Part shown: positions 53,101 through 59,412 of the stretch, one piece after another
Layout: each line of letters starts with the position of its first letter
Numbering within the stretch: the stretch's first letter is position 1
Assembly: GCA_040753795.1 (NCBI GenBank)
Contig: JBFMDX010000021.1
Location: forward strand, 7,653-69,577
Length of the DNA: 61,925 nucleotides
Reading direction: 5' to 3'
DNA from: Thermodesulfobacteriota bacterium
GTDB lineage: Bacteria; Desulfobacterota; Desulfobacteria; Desulfobacterales; Desulfosudaceae
The notes under the pieces: generated by a model
Database searches by the model: none
What the model saw: only the letters and a program-made list of their open reading frames with translations
What the model was told of the DNA's origin: nothing
Program-made: the position numbers and the translations under genes

Positions 53101-53348
53101 GGGTGGAGAGCGTCGATATCCTCAAGGCCCACCGGTTTATCGCCGGCAGCGCCAATCTGTTTCCGGTGCGCATGATGAATTTCGGCTGCGGGCCGGACAG
53201 CATGAAGCTGTTTCAGGAAGACCGGTTCCAGGAACGGGCCGGCAAGCCCATGCTGACCCTGCTGACGGACGCCCAGACCAATAACGCGCCGTTTGTCACC
53301 CGGACCGAGGCCTTCGAGCGGGTGGTCGGGGGGGTCTATCATGGCTGA
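50193..53348 (+). CDS. Large double BadF/HgdC-type ATPase (acyl-CoA dehydratase activase-related)
   Basis: 1051 residues. Two ASKHA ATPase domains: YAGFDVGSSAVHYAVIDG (residues 3-20) with KCGGGTGTLIQKQC, and IGIDGGSTTTKGALVDL (near 355) with EIGGQDMKFT, NYSCQAGSGQTMENMADLIG and CGVFMEMDENRLIAEG. A DUF2229-type region follows (CREVFGSQSCGIRDCGLHLF, CPRGNSEATGKPR, DHSQTSFCIARKLA). Activases of this family hydrolyse ATP to inject a low-potential electron into an Fe-S dehydratase or double-cubane protein; the Cys of the ATPase halves normally hold a bridging [4Fe-4S]. The partner follows with an 8-bp overlap. Substrate unknown. Confidence 0.9.
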   Translation: MTRSYYAGFDVGSSAVHYAVIDGSGAVAYSARPFMHFADPISAIRRAWADVVGRFPRDTIQATAFTGSGAEFFPEVMPGAVCLYDSVSIPAGAIILNPEAECVIHIGAKDAYFFRLRRLQDRTILQDWKAGSKCGGGTGTLIQKQCRRLFQNEVAGVDPEKSGGLDANQRESAQDRRADLLQEMDEAILAAAEKEAARSSSPSEFLARCGVVIQSDLIHKQNEGANRADNLAGLFRTVARNYKIDVMGNESLQGRRAMATGGVVANKLVLGALSEFLDVALARPEGYQNVGAIGAAAAARERNSDFVFTPGQLESAREYGRRQRKYTEPLYHHLDRVRIIEPNRKDETLAGREIVIGIDGGSTTTKGALVDLSSGRLLDKLYIKTHGDPEGSLKKVIRYLGRHQSDVIVRGIGVTGSARKLYEKILISRKRAEELKKNGRAVVDRVTDEITCHALGVQYYNPGIDTIFEIGGQDMKFTTFNTETGAVRNAKMNYSCQAGSGQTMENMADLIGLDVTSTLQDYALRAERVPIIDATCGVFMEMDENRLIAEGFSREEIAAAIVRGTAASYFYKFVGGAQQVGESCSAQGGPCLGDAFLAALSQVTGRTLYAYPDREIFGAWGAALDVIREIQSLEKEGGAAWDTAFRGWSVMDMPFDKNKRSCREVFGSQSCGIRDCGLHLFKIGEETIISNGFCPRGNSEATGKPRPNYVDIYHSVYEKHFKRYGSLLNGTPSAGTTIGVRRSTSTLGPKGIWSAALLAGLGLHPVVTPRSDQQIARIGVDHSQTSFCIARKLATGHAKVLADHPGIKLLYNPAFVEVAGDPSLKYCVYTESEPYLINGELALDKERQILPVLEFGEPEALIETFIREFRRLGLAIDRRRMKRALARADAAEAEFLRELAGLGDKFLARTAGEIAYVGVGRDYVVLDPEASSNSGSMFAALRGLHYLPQIFLHHRYQHLSIHDMAKNEYWVESVDILKAHRFIAGSANLFPVRMMNFGCGPDSMKLFQEDRFQERAGKPMLTLLTDAQTNNAPFVTRTEAFERVVGGVYHG

Positions 53349-54705
53349 AAACAACGGCGTCTACGGCAAGGCCCTGCGGCACCGCACTTTTTTGATTCCG
53401 TACATGGGGGATATCAGCCATGTCCTGGCCGCCTCCATGCGGCATTTCGGCATTGACAGCCGGGCCCTGCCCACCGCCGGGGAGGACGCCTTCCGTATGG
53501 CCGACAAGCATGTCTACACCGAGACCTGTTTTCCGCTAAAAGGGGTGGTGGGCGACACCCTGAGCTTTCTTGCCGAAGAAAGCCGGCGCCTGGGCAAGGA
53601 GACCACGGAAAACCGCTATCTGCTGGCCCTGCCGACCACCTGCGGTCCCTGCCGGTTCGGCAAGTACGGTGAAGTGCTGCGGCAGTTCATGGACAGGGAA
53701 GGGTTTGAAAAGGTGCCCGTGGCCGGGCCCACCACCGAGACCAACTACACCGATCTGCTGGGCGAGGGCTACTCCCTGCGCGAAAAGATGCGGTTTTATC
53801 GCCTGGTCATGAAAGCGGTGCTGGCCAGTGATCTGCTGGACGACATCGTGCTGCGGTACCGGCCCTATGCCGGAGACCGCGCGGCCGCCAACCGCCTCAA
53901 GGAACAATGCCTGGACGAACTGGTGGCGGTCCTGGAAGCCGGCGGCGACATGGCCCGGTTGCGGCAATGGGCCGCTTCGACCCTGGAGAAATTCCGGCAA
54001 TACGACCGCGGCCGGCGCTATCCCCTGGTCCTTTATGCCGGGGAAATCTACATGCGCAAGCACGATCCCTACACGTCCCACGTGATCGAACGGCTGGAAG
54101 AAAAGGGGCTGGAGATGATCCGGCCGCCGGTCATGGAATGGATCGAATATATCAACATAACCAATGTCGGCGTCATGCGGCGCGCCTGGAAATGGGCGGT
54201 TCGGGGCAGGCAGTTCAAACGGGCGGCGCAATCGCTGCTGCGGCTGGTGCTCTATCGGGCCAATTACCGGAAAATCGAAAAAACCCGGGAAGAACTGGCG
54301 GAACCGGTGGCGGCCCATTTGTCCGACCGGCACGTTCTGCCCGAAGCCGATGAATTGATCCGTATCCTGGAAGAGGCCGGAGAATTTCACGGCCAGATTA
54401 CGGGGGAGGCGGCCTTAAGCATCGGTCTGGCTTATTTTCTGATGAACGATCGGGTCCGCTCCCGTAACGGCGCCCATCTGTCCGGCATGTTCCATGTCGG
54501 CCCCTTTACCTGCATGCAGGAGGGGGTGGCCGCGGCCAAGATCGATTCCCTGGCGACCGCTCTGCGCCGCCGCGATCCGGACGCCATGTTTCCGGTTCTC
54601 CATGGGTTTTTCGGAGATTCGCCCAACCCCAACCTGGAGGCGGAGATGGCGGTGTTTGCCGAGCAGTGTTATCAGAAGAGAGACATACTCCTTCAGGGAA
54701 GGTGA
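53341..54705 (+). CDS. 2-hydroxyacyl-CoA dehydratase-like iron-sulfur partner of the activase
   Basis: 454 residues from the ATG at 53341, which overlaps the previous stop by 8 bp. Cys motifs VYTETCFPLKGVVGD, LPTTCGPCRFGKYGEVL and GPFTCMQEGVAAAK match the cluster ligands of the 2-hydroxyglutaryl-CoA dehydratase D / double-cubane family. The protein would be reduced by the ATPase encoded upstream and use that electron for a difficult reduction or dehydration. No CoA transferase or acyl-CoA gene is nearby, which leaves the substrate open. Confidence 0.85.
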   Translation: MAENNGVYGKALRHRTFLIPYMGDISHVLAASMRHFGIDSRALPTAGEDAFRMADKHVYTETCFPLKGVVGDTLSFLAEESRRLGKETTENRYLLALPTTCGPCRFGKYGEVLRQFMDREGFEKVPVAGPTTETNYTDLLGEGYSLREKMRFYRLVMKAVLASDLLDDIVLRYRPYAGDRAAANRLKEQCLDELVAVLEAGGDMARLRQWAASTLEKFRQYDRGRRYPLVLYAGEIYMRKHDPYTSHVIERLEEKGLEMIRPPVMEWIEYINITNVGVMRRAWKWAVRGRQFKRAAQSLLRLVLYRANYRKIEKTREELAEPVAAHLSDRHVLPEADELIRILEEAGEFHGQITGEAALSIGLAYFLMNDRVRSRNGAHLSGMFHVGPFTCMQEGVAAAKIDSLATALRRRDPDAMFPVLHGFFGDSPNPNLEAEMAVFAEQCYQKRDILLQGR

Positions 54706-54728
54706 ATGTCTCTCTTAATCTTATATGT

Positions 54729-54757
54729 GTCCTTTTCTTTGGCGCAAAGAAAAGGAC
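54729..54757. repeat. Perfect 13-bp hairpin inside a non-coding repeat region
   Basis: GTCCTTTTCTTTG, loop GCG, CAAAGAAAAGGAC. It starts the 54706-55078 gap, which otherwise holds a GC-rich, low-complexity stretch (further short inverted repeats such as gcccgc...gcgggc) and no convincing gene. Strings such as ctttggcgcaaagaaaagg are, from memory, frequent in dispersed repeats of proteobacteria and give spurious ORFs. Confidence 0.7.
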
Positions 54758-55078
54758 TAAAAGAAACATTGCCCGGCAGCTTGGCCACGCCACCGGCGTG
54801 GCTCCCCTCGCGCGGGCAATTTTTTCGGCGCGGGCAGAAACTCGCTTAAGAATCGTCTCTGGAGTCGATTTCCGTGTGACTTATTATTGCTCATTTTTTT
54901 GTGTTTTTTCGGGTTGCGGCGCTCGGACAGTCTGCCCGCTTTTTCCGAAAAAATCGCCCGCGCTCGGCGGCGCTGCAACGGGCGGGGGCAGCGCCGGAAA
55001 AAGAGTATTGAAATATTTGAAATTTATGGTAAAGTAACATTATAGGCATTTGCCATAACCAGATCATAAGGTGCCGGG

Positions 55079-55279
55079 GTGAAACCATTTACCATGATGA
55101 GAAAAGGGCGTATCCAGGACCTTGATCGTTCCTTTGATATTGAGTTCTGGCAGCGACAGGAACCCAAAGCCCGCTTTGACGCCGCCTGGGAATTGATTGT
55201 GCACGCCGGGCGGGTGAAAGGATACCATGTTCGTCAACTCCGACTTCAGCGAACTGTTGAGAATTTTCAACGACAATAA
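55079..55279 (+). CDS. Small companion protein of a nucleotidyltransferase (66 aa)
   Basis: GTG start at 55079 with AAGGTG upstream; an ATG at 55094 is possible. The protein (RIQDLDRSFDIEFWQRQEP, LIVHAGRVKGYHVRQLRLQ) has the pattern of small conserved proteins found before MNT/AbiEii-like nucleotidyltransferases, possibly as antitoxin or targeting partner. It overlaps that gene by 53 bp in another frame, so translation is coupled. Confidence 0.65.
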   Translation: MKPFTMMRKGRIQDLDRSFDIEFWQRQEPKARFDAAWELIVHAGRVKGYHVRQLRLQRTVENFQRQ

Positions 55280-55670
55280 CGTTCAATATCTGGTCATCGG
55301 CGGTTACGCCCTGATTCAATACGCTGAACCGCGATATACCAAAGACCTTGATCTCTGGATCCGAACCGGGCCGGAAAACGCCGCCGCCGTGTACCATTCC
55401 CTTAAACTCTTTGGCGCGCCGCTGAATGGTTTGACAGAAAAAGATTTTACAGAAGACGGTTTTTTCTATCAGATGGGCGTGCCGCCCGTGCGTGTAGACC
55501 TGCTTATGGGGATTCCCGGGCTGACGTTTTCCGAAGCCTGGGAACGCCGTGAAACGGTGTGGTTTGACGATTTGCCGGTCTTTATCATATCCCGCCAAGA
55601 CCTGATAACCGCCAAACTTGCTTCCGGACGCCCCCAGGACATGATCGATGTCGACCTCCTGTCCCGATGA
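55227..55670 (+). CDS. Nucleotidyltransferase-fold protein (DUF6036/AbiEii-like)
   Basis: 147 residues. VIGGYALIQYAEPRYTKDLD shows the GG-x-A and D-x-D motifs of minimal nucleotidyltransferases; VRVDLLMGIPGL supplies the third acidic residue and FIISRQDLITAKLASGRPQD ends the fold. Such proteins are often toxin-antitoxin or phage-defence nucleotidyltransferases. Paired with the overlapping small gene. Confidence 0.85.
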   Translation: MFVNSDFSELLRIFNDNNVQYLVIGGYALIQYAEPRYTKDLDLWIRTGPENAAAVYHSLKLFGAPLNGLTEKDFTEDGFFYQMGVPPVRVDLLMGIPGLTFSEAWERRETVWFDDLPVFIISRQDLITAKLASGRPQDMIDVDLLSR

Positions 55671-55695
55671 GCATGATATCGACGGAGATTGCCAT

Positions 55696-56373
55696 ATGAC
55701 CCGACCGTTTTTCGTGCCCGGAATAATCGGACTGGCGGTGATCGTCATGAGCGTAGTTTTGCTGGGCGTGTTCCCCTCAAGGTTGCCCTCATTGCCGACG
55801 GGCTTTGTCACCCCGATCATCGCCTTTGAGTTTGTCCGTACGACGGACGACGTTCAAACCATTTTTGGATCAGAAGACTCGCCGCGGAGGCGGGAAATCG
55901 TCAGGGCCATGGACCTGGGCAACCGGCTGGACTATATCTACATGGTCTTATACGCGGCCTTTCTGGCCGCCTTTTCCCGGACCTGCGCCCGGATCACCGG
56001 GCGGAAGCTGTTTTATCTTTCCATGGGCCTGGCGGGAGTCGCCCTGGCGGCCGACGCCCTGGAAAACATTCAGCTCCTGGGCATTACCGCCAATCTGGCA
56101 TCCATGGATATCGGGCCCTGCCTGGCCCGGCTGCACATGATGACCTGGGCCAAGTGGGGCAGTCTGACCCTGGTTTTCCTTCTCCTGGTTCCTTATTTTT
56201 CCCGGGGCGGTCTCTATTCCCGTGTTATTGCCGGGGCCGCTGTCGTCTGCGTTCCGCTGGCGGCGGCCGCTTTCTTCCACCGGTCCGTGCTGAATGAGAT
56301 GTTCAGCGGCCTGATCGCCCTGTTGTTTCTGCTGACCATCATCTATTGCTTTATTCACAAAGAACCGGGTTGA
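55696..56373 (+). CDS. Polytopic membrane protein of unknown function
   Basis: 225 residues from the ATG at 55696 (GGAG 8 nt before); the frame is open further upstream into the nucleotidyltransferase gene but without RBS. Five or six membrane helices, a soluble loop (RTTDDVQTIFGSEDSPRRRE) after helix 1 and DALENIQLLGI in the middle. No family recognised. Confidence 0.8.
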   Translation: MTRPFFVPGIIGLAVIVMSVVLLGVFPSRLPSLPTGFVTPIIAFEFVRTTDDVQTIFGSEDSPRRREIVRAMDLGNRLDYIYMVLYAAFLAAFSRTCARITGRKLFYLSMGLAGVALAADALENIQLLGITANLASMDIGPCLARLHMMTWAKWGSLTLVFLLLVPYFSRGGLYSRVIAGAAVVCVPLAAAAFFHRSVLNEMFSGLIALLFLLTIIYCFIHKEPG

Positions 56374-56438
56374 CCTGAATTTCACAAGTTGGCTGAGGCG
56401 CTTTCGCAAGACGCAGGACAACGCGGATTTCAAAACCA

Positions 56439-56466
56439 TTGACACCTATTGCCGATCTTGTAAGAT
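56439..56466 (+). promoter_or_regulatory. Promoter abutting the MITE, reading toward the TRAP-type gene
   Basis: TTGACA (56439-56444), 16-bp spacer, TAAGAT (56461-56466). The predicted start near 56473 lies at the first base of the MITE, so the element would become the leader of the downstream mRNA. Confidence 0.6.
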
Positions 56467-56470
56467 ATAT

Positions 56471-56612
56471 GGGCATCTCTAAAAATTGCCTTTTGGCCCG
56501 ATGTCGGCGTTGTGCTCAAATTTTAATCCTCGAAATACTAAAATGTATTCCTCCGGTTAAAATTCTCGCACGCCTTGACCTCGAACCAAAATTCTAATTT
56601 TTAGAGATGCCC
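56471..56612. mobile_element. 142-bp MITE with perfect terminal inverted repeats
   Basis: GGGCATCTCTAAAAATT at 56471-56487 is repeated inverted at 56596-56612, and the flanking ATAT on both sides extends the palindrome to 21 bp (possible target duplication or part of the repeat). The interior also folds: AATTTTAATCC with GGTTAAAATT, and GTGC with GCAC. There is no coding capacity. A decayed relative lies at 31345-31462. The transposase that mobilises it is not in the window. Confidence 0.85.
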
Positions 56613-56696
56613 ATATTATATCGGATCAAAAAGTTTCTTCCAGCCGGGACTGCTGTGGTAAATCAGGGCTTATCATCGATCATCAGGAGGTGGGCT

Positions 56697-58088
56697 ATGC
56701 GTATCAGGGAATCGTTGTCCGGGAAAACGCTGACGCGGGTGTTGTCCGCGGCTGTTCTCATGATCGTTATCTATGGACCGATGCCCTCTGCCGGCGCAGC
56801 GGATACAGCCGGAAGCGAACTTTATGGCATCGTTAATGACAGCCTCAAGGCCATGTGGCTGGGCGAAGACTACGGTCCGGAACTGGCGCGGAAGCAGCAG
56901 GAGTTAAAGCAACTGATGACTTCCGGCGCGGTGAACAAGGCCGGGTTGGAAGAGATGGTCGGCAGGTCGTTCGGTTTTCTGCTGGATCAGCATCAGACCT
57001 CCCGATACAACCTGCACAAGTTGCCGGAACGCGTCGAAGCGCTTTTCTCGCCGGTTCTGCCCTGGTCGGATGTCAAACAGATCCTCTGGCGGGCGGCTTC
57101 CGCGCCGATTAAGAAAGAAAACCCCGTCACCATTAAAACCGCTACCCTGGCGCCGCCGGGTACCCCCTGGATCAATGTCCCGGAAACCCTCACCATTGCC
57201 GAGATCGACAGGCTGACCGGCGGCGCTATTCAGGTAAAGATTTACGGCGGCGGGGTCATGGGCGAGGATACGGATGTCCTGAAGAAAATGGACGGCGGTC
57301 AGTTGGATGGCTGCGGCTGTTCCAGCCTGGGCGTACTGGCGGCCTCACCCGAGGCGTCCGTGCTGCTGCTGCCTGGCCTCTTTAACAATTATGAGGAAGT
57401 GGACTACATCTTCGAAAAATTCAGAAAGCGGCTTGACCGGGCTTTTGAGGAAAAGGGCTACGTCCTGGCCGCCCTGGTCGACAGCGGATTCCATTACCTG
57501 TTTTCCAGGAACAAGATAACCGGCCTGGCCGATTTGAGAAAACAGAAGGTGGTGTCCTGGTTCGGGCTGTTGGAAACGACCTTCTACCAGGAATTGGGCA
57601 TCACCCCGTCGCCGCTGGCGGTACCGGAAATGGTGTCGGCCCTGAGTACCGGATCGGCCGATGTCTCCCTGGCGCCGGCCGCCTGGGTCCTGGGCATGCA
57701 GACCTATCAGTACGTCAATTATGTCGTCAAGCCGCAGTTGCTGTATTCGCCGGGAGCGATTTTAGTCAGTGTTCATACCAAAGACAAGTTCCGGAAGCAG
57801 TTCGGCTACTCCGTCAATTTCTCGTTCAATCTCCAGGAAATGCTGGTGGCTGAATTTAACGCCCTGGAAAAGGAGTGGAAAAGTCAGGTCAGGATCTACG
57901 AGGCCAAAAGTATCCAGGCCTTCGAAACCAAGCTGGGCATGAAGACCGTCACCCTCTCTCCCGAGGACATGCTGGCCATCAAAAAAGCGAACACCGCCGT
58001 CCGTGAAAAACTGGCCGGAAAGGCATTTTCAAAAGAATTGATGACCGAGATCGTCAATGCCCTGGAAGCGTACCGAGCAAAACGGTAA
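56697..58088 (+). CDS. TRAP-type (DctP-like) periplasmic binding protein with N-terminal extension
   Basis: 463 residues from the ATG at 56697 (AGGAGGTGGGCT upstream); a longer frame would start inside the MITE. Signal peptide 1-39 (VLSAAVLMIVIYGPMPSAGAA). Residues 40-135 form an extra helical domain (LYGIVNDSLKAMWLGEDYG); the DctP fold starts near 141 with TIKTATLAPPGTPWINVPET and continues with VKIYGGGVMGEDTDVLKKM. No DctQ/DctM membrane genes are near, so it is an orphan binder or acts with a remote TRAP system. Its 3' end overlaps the convergent gene by 35 bp. Confidence 0.88.
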   Translation: MRIRESLSGKTLTRVLSAAVLMIVIYGPMPSAGAADTAGSELYGIVNDSLKAMWLGEDYGPELARKQQELKQLMTSGAVNKAGLEEMVGRSFGFLLDQHQTSRYNLHKLPERVEALFSPVLPWSDVKQILWRAASAPIKKENPVTIKTATLAPPGTPWINVPETLTIAEIDRLTGGAIQVKIYGGGVMGEDTDVLKKMDGGQLDGCGCSSLGVLAASPEASVLLLPGLFNNYEEVDYIFEKFRKRLDRAFEEKGYVLAALVDSGFHYLFSRNKITGLADLRKQKVVSWFGLLETTFYQELGITPSPLAVPEMVSALSTGSADVSLAPAAWVLGMQTYQYVNYVVKPQLLYSPGAILVSVHTKDKFRKQFGYSVNFSFNLQEMLVAEFNALEKEWKSQVRIYEAKSIQAFETKLGMKTVTLSPEDMLAIKKANTAVREKLAGKAFSKELMTEIVNALEAYRAKR

Positions 58089-59193
58089 CCGGTATCGAAC
58101 TGACACCGAAGATATTCCGGTAGAGAATTCCCATGGCGATCAAACTCATGGGGATGATCCAGATCAGGCCGATCAGCAGGGGGATGGCTCCGAGCAAGAA
58201 CAGGAAACCGATAGCCAGAAACAGGCCGAGGACGGAAAACCAGCGCCGGGAGACGGCCTTGCGGGAGGCTTCCAGCGCCTGCCAGGGGCTCAACTTTTTG
58301 TCCACGACCAGGGGCAGGGCCAGGCAGTAGGCTACGGAGAGATAAATCCCGGGGATAATCAGCAGCAGAAATCCGAGCATCATCATCAGATACATCAGGA
58401 CCAGGGTCAGCAGCAGCGGCCCGGTGCGGTCATAATATCCCAGCATGGAACCGGCCCCGGCCGGCGAACCCACGGCAATCCGGACACCCAGCATAAAGAG
58501 TCCGGCCATGAGCGGCGCGGTCACCGCCAGGTTTACCACCATGGCCAGGAGCTCGGCAATGACGCCGCCGGTGTTGCCGGCCACGGCACTGAAGATCCAT
58601 TGTATCAATGTGGTCCCGATACCCACCCCGATCATGATGCCCATATAGAGCAGATAGGCCAGGGCAATGGTCCCTTTGGTGCCGCGGACTTTCCGCCAGG
58701 CCTCGGACAGGGTTTCGCCGATGGCAAAGTGATAGTCCCCGGCCATGCCCCGTTCCAGGGATCCGTACCCGGCGTCTCCGGGAGCGGGAGACGGTTGTGT
58801 GCCCGGAGACGTGTCCGTCGTTCCGCCTTCGTATTTTCTTCCCCAGATGGGGCCGACAGCCTGCTTCTCCGGTGTTACCGGGGCTGGCGGAGGCGTCGGA
58901 GGATTGGCCGGACCTGTCGGCGCCGGCGGCGGCTCCGACGCACTGGCCGGGACAGTTTTGGGCTGTTCTTCAATGGAGATGACCGCCCCGGCTTTGGCCA
59001 TCAGGCCCTGGTATTTATCCGCCGTCGGCCGGTCCACGCCGGCCTTGAGCACCACCCGCGGCTTGCTGAAAAGCTGCTCGACTTTTTCTTCGGAAATTTT
59101 GAACAGCCGGGCGATATTGCTCTTGACGTCGGCGGCGTCAAAATCGTCCTGAACTTTCCCCTCAAAGACGATGTTGTATTTCAGGTCGGACAT
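58054..59193 (-). CDS. Membrane protein with N-terminal small soluble domain and Pro-rich linker
   Basis: 379 residues. Residues 1-80 (YNIVFEGKVQDDFDAADVKS, ISEEKVEQLFSKPRVVLKAG) match a small alpha/beta domain that precedes various membrane domains; a Pro/Ala-rich linker (80-140) follows, then about six membrane helices (155-379; FAIGETLSEAWRKVRGTKG ahead of helix 1) like DUF975-type integral proteins. Cytoplasmic domain and membrane part suggest a scaffold or sensor. Convergent 35-bp overlap with the TRAP-type gene. Confidence 0.82.
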   Translation of the reverse strand: MSDLKYNIVFEGKVQDDFDAADVKSNIARLFKISEEKVEQLFSKPRVVLKAGVDRPTADKYQGLMAKAGAVISIEEQPKTVPASASEPPPAPTGPANPPTPPPAPVTPEKQAVGPIWGRKYEGGTTDTSPGTQPSPAPGDAGYGSLERGMAGDYHFAIGETLSEAWRKVRGTKGTIALAYLLYMGIMIGVGIGTTLIQWIFSAVAGNTGGVIAELLAMVVNLAVTAPLMAGLFMLGVRIAVGSPAGAGSMLGYYDRTGPLLLTLVLMYLMMMLGFLLLIIPGIYLSVAYCLALPLVVDKKLSPWQALEASRKAVSRRWFSVLGLFLAIGFLFLLGAIPLLIGLIWIIPMSLIAMGILYRNIFGVSSIPVTVLLGTLPGH

Positions 59194-59350
59194 GTCTCCT
59201 CCATATCCGCGGAAGGCGCGGGTTTATCCTGGTAACAGGCTGTTTCAGGGCATCCGGATGCGGACGCGGTTCGCGTTTTCCGGTTTAAAAACAATAGCAT
59301 TCCGGCTGAAATTTGGCAAACGCCGGATGGGACGCCGCTGGGAAAATATA

Positions 59351-59397
59351 AAGATAAGGCCGGGAGGCAACCCATCCAGCACTCCCGGCCTTATCTT
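59351..59397. terminator. Bidirectional intrinsic terminator
   Basis: AAGATAAGGCCGGGAG / CTCCCGGCCTTATCTT, a perfect 16-bp stem with 15-nt loop, with A-rich left and T-rich right flanks. Placed to end the minus-strand surface gene at 59413. Confidence 0.9.
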
Positions 59398-59412
59398 TTA
59401 TTCGGAACATAA

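Noticed and set aside
51321-53354. Long minus-strand open frame opposite the activase gene
   Set aside because: Antisense shadow of a recognised BadF/DUF2229 protein.
54666-55037. 123-codon open frame across the hairpin region
   Set aside because: It overlaps the end of the dehydratase-like gene, begins with no RBS and translates the palindrome and low-complexity repeats.
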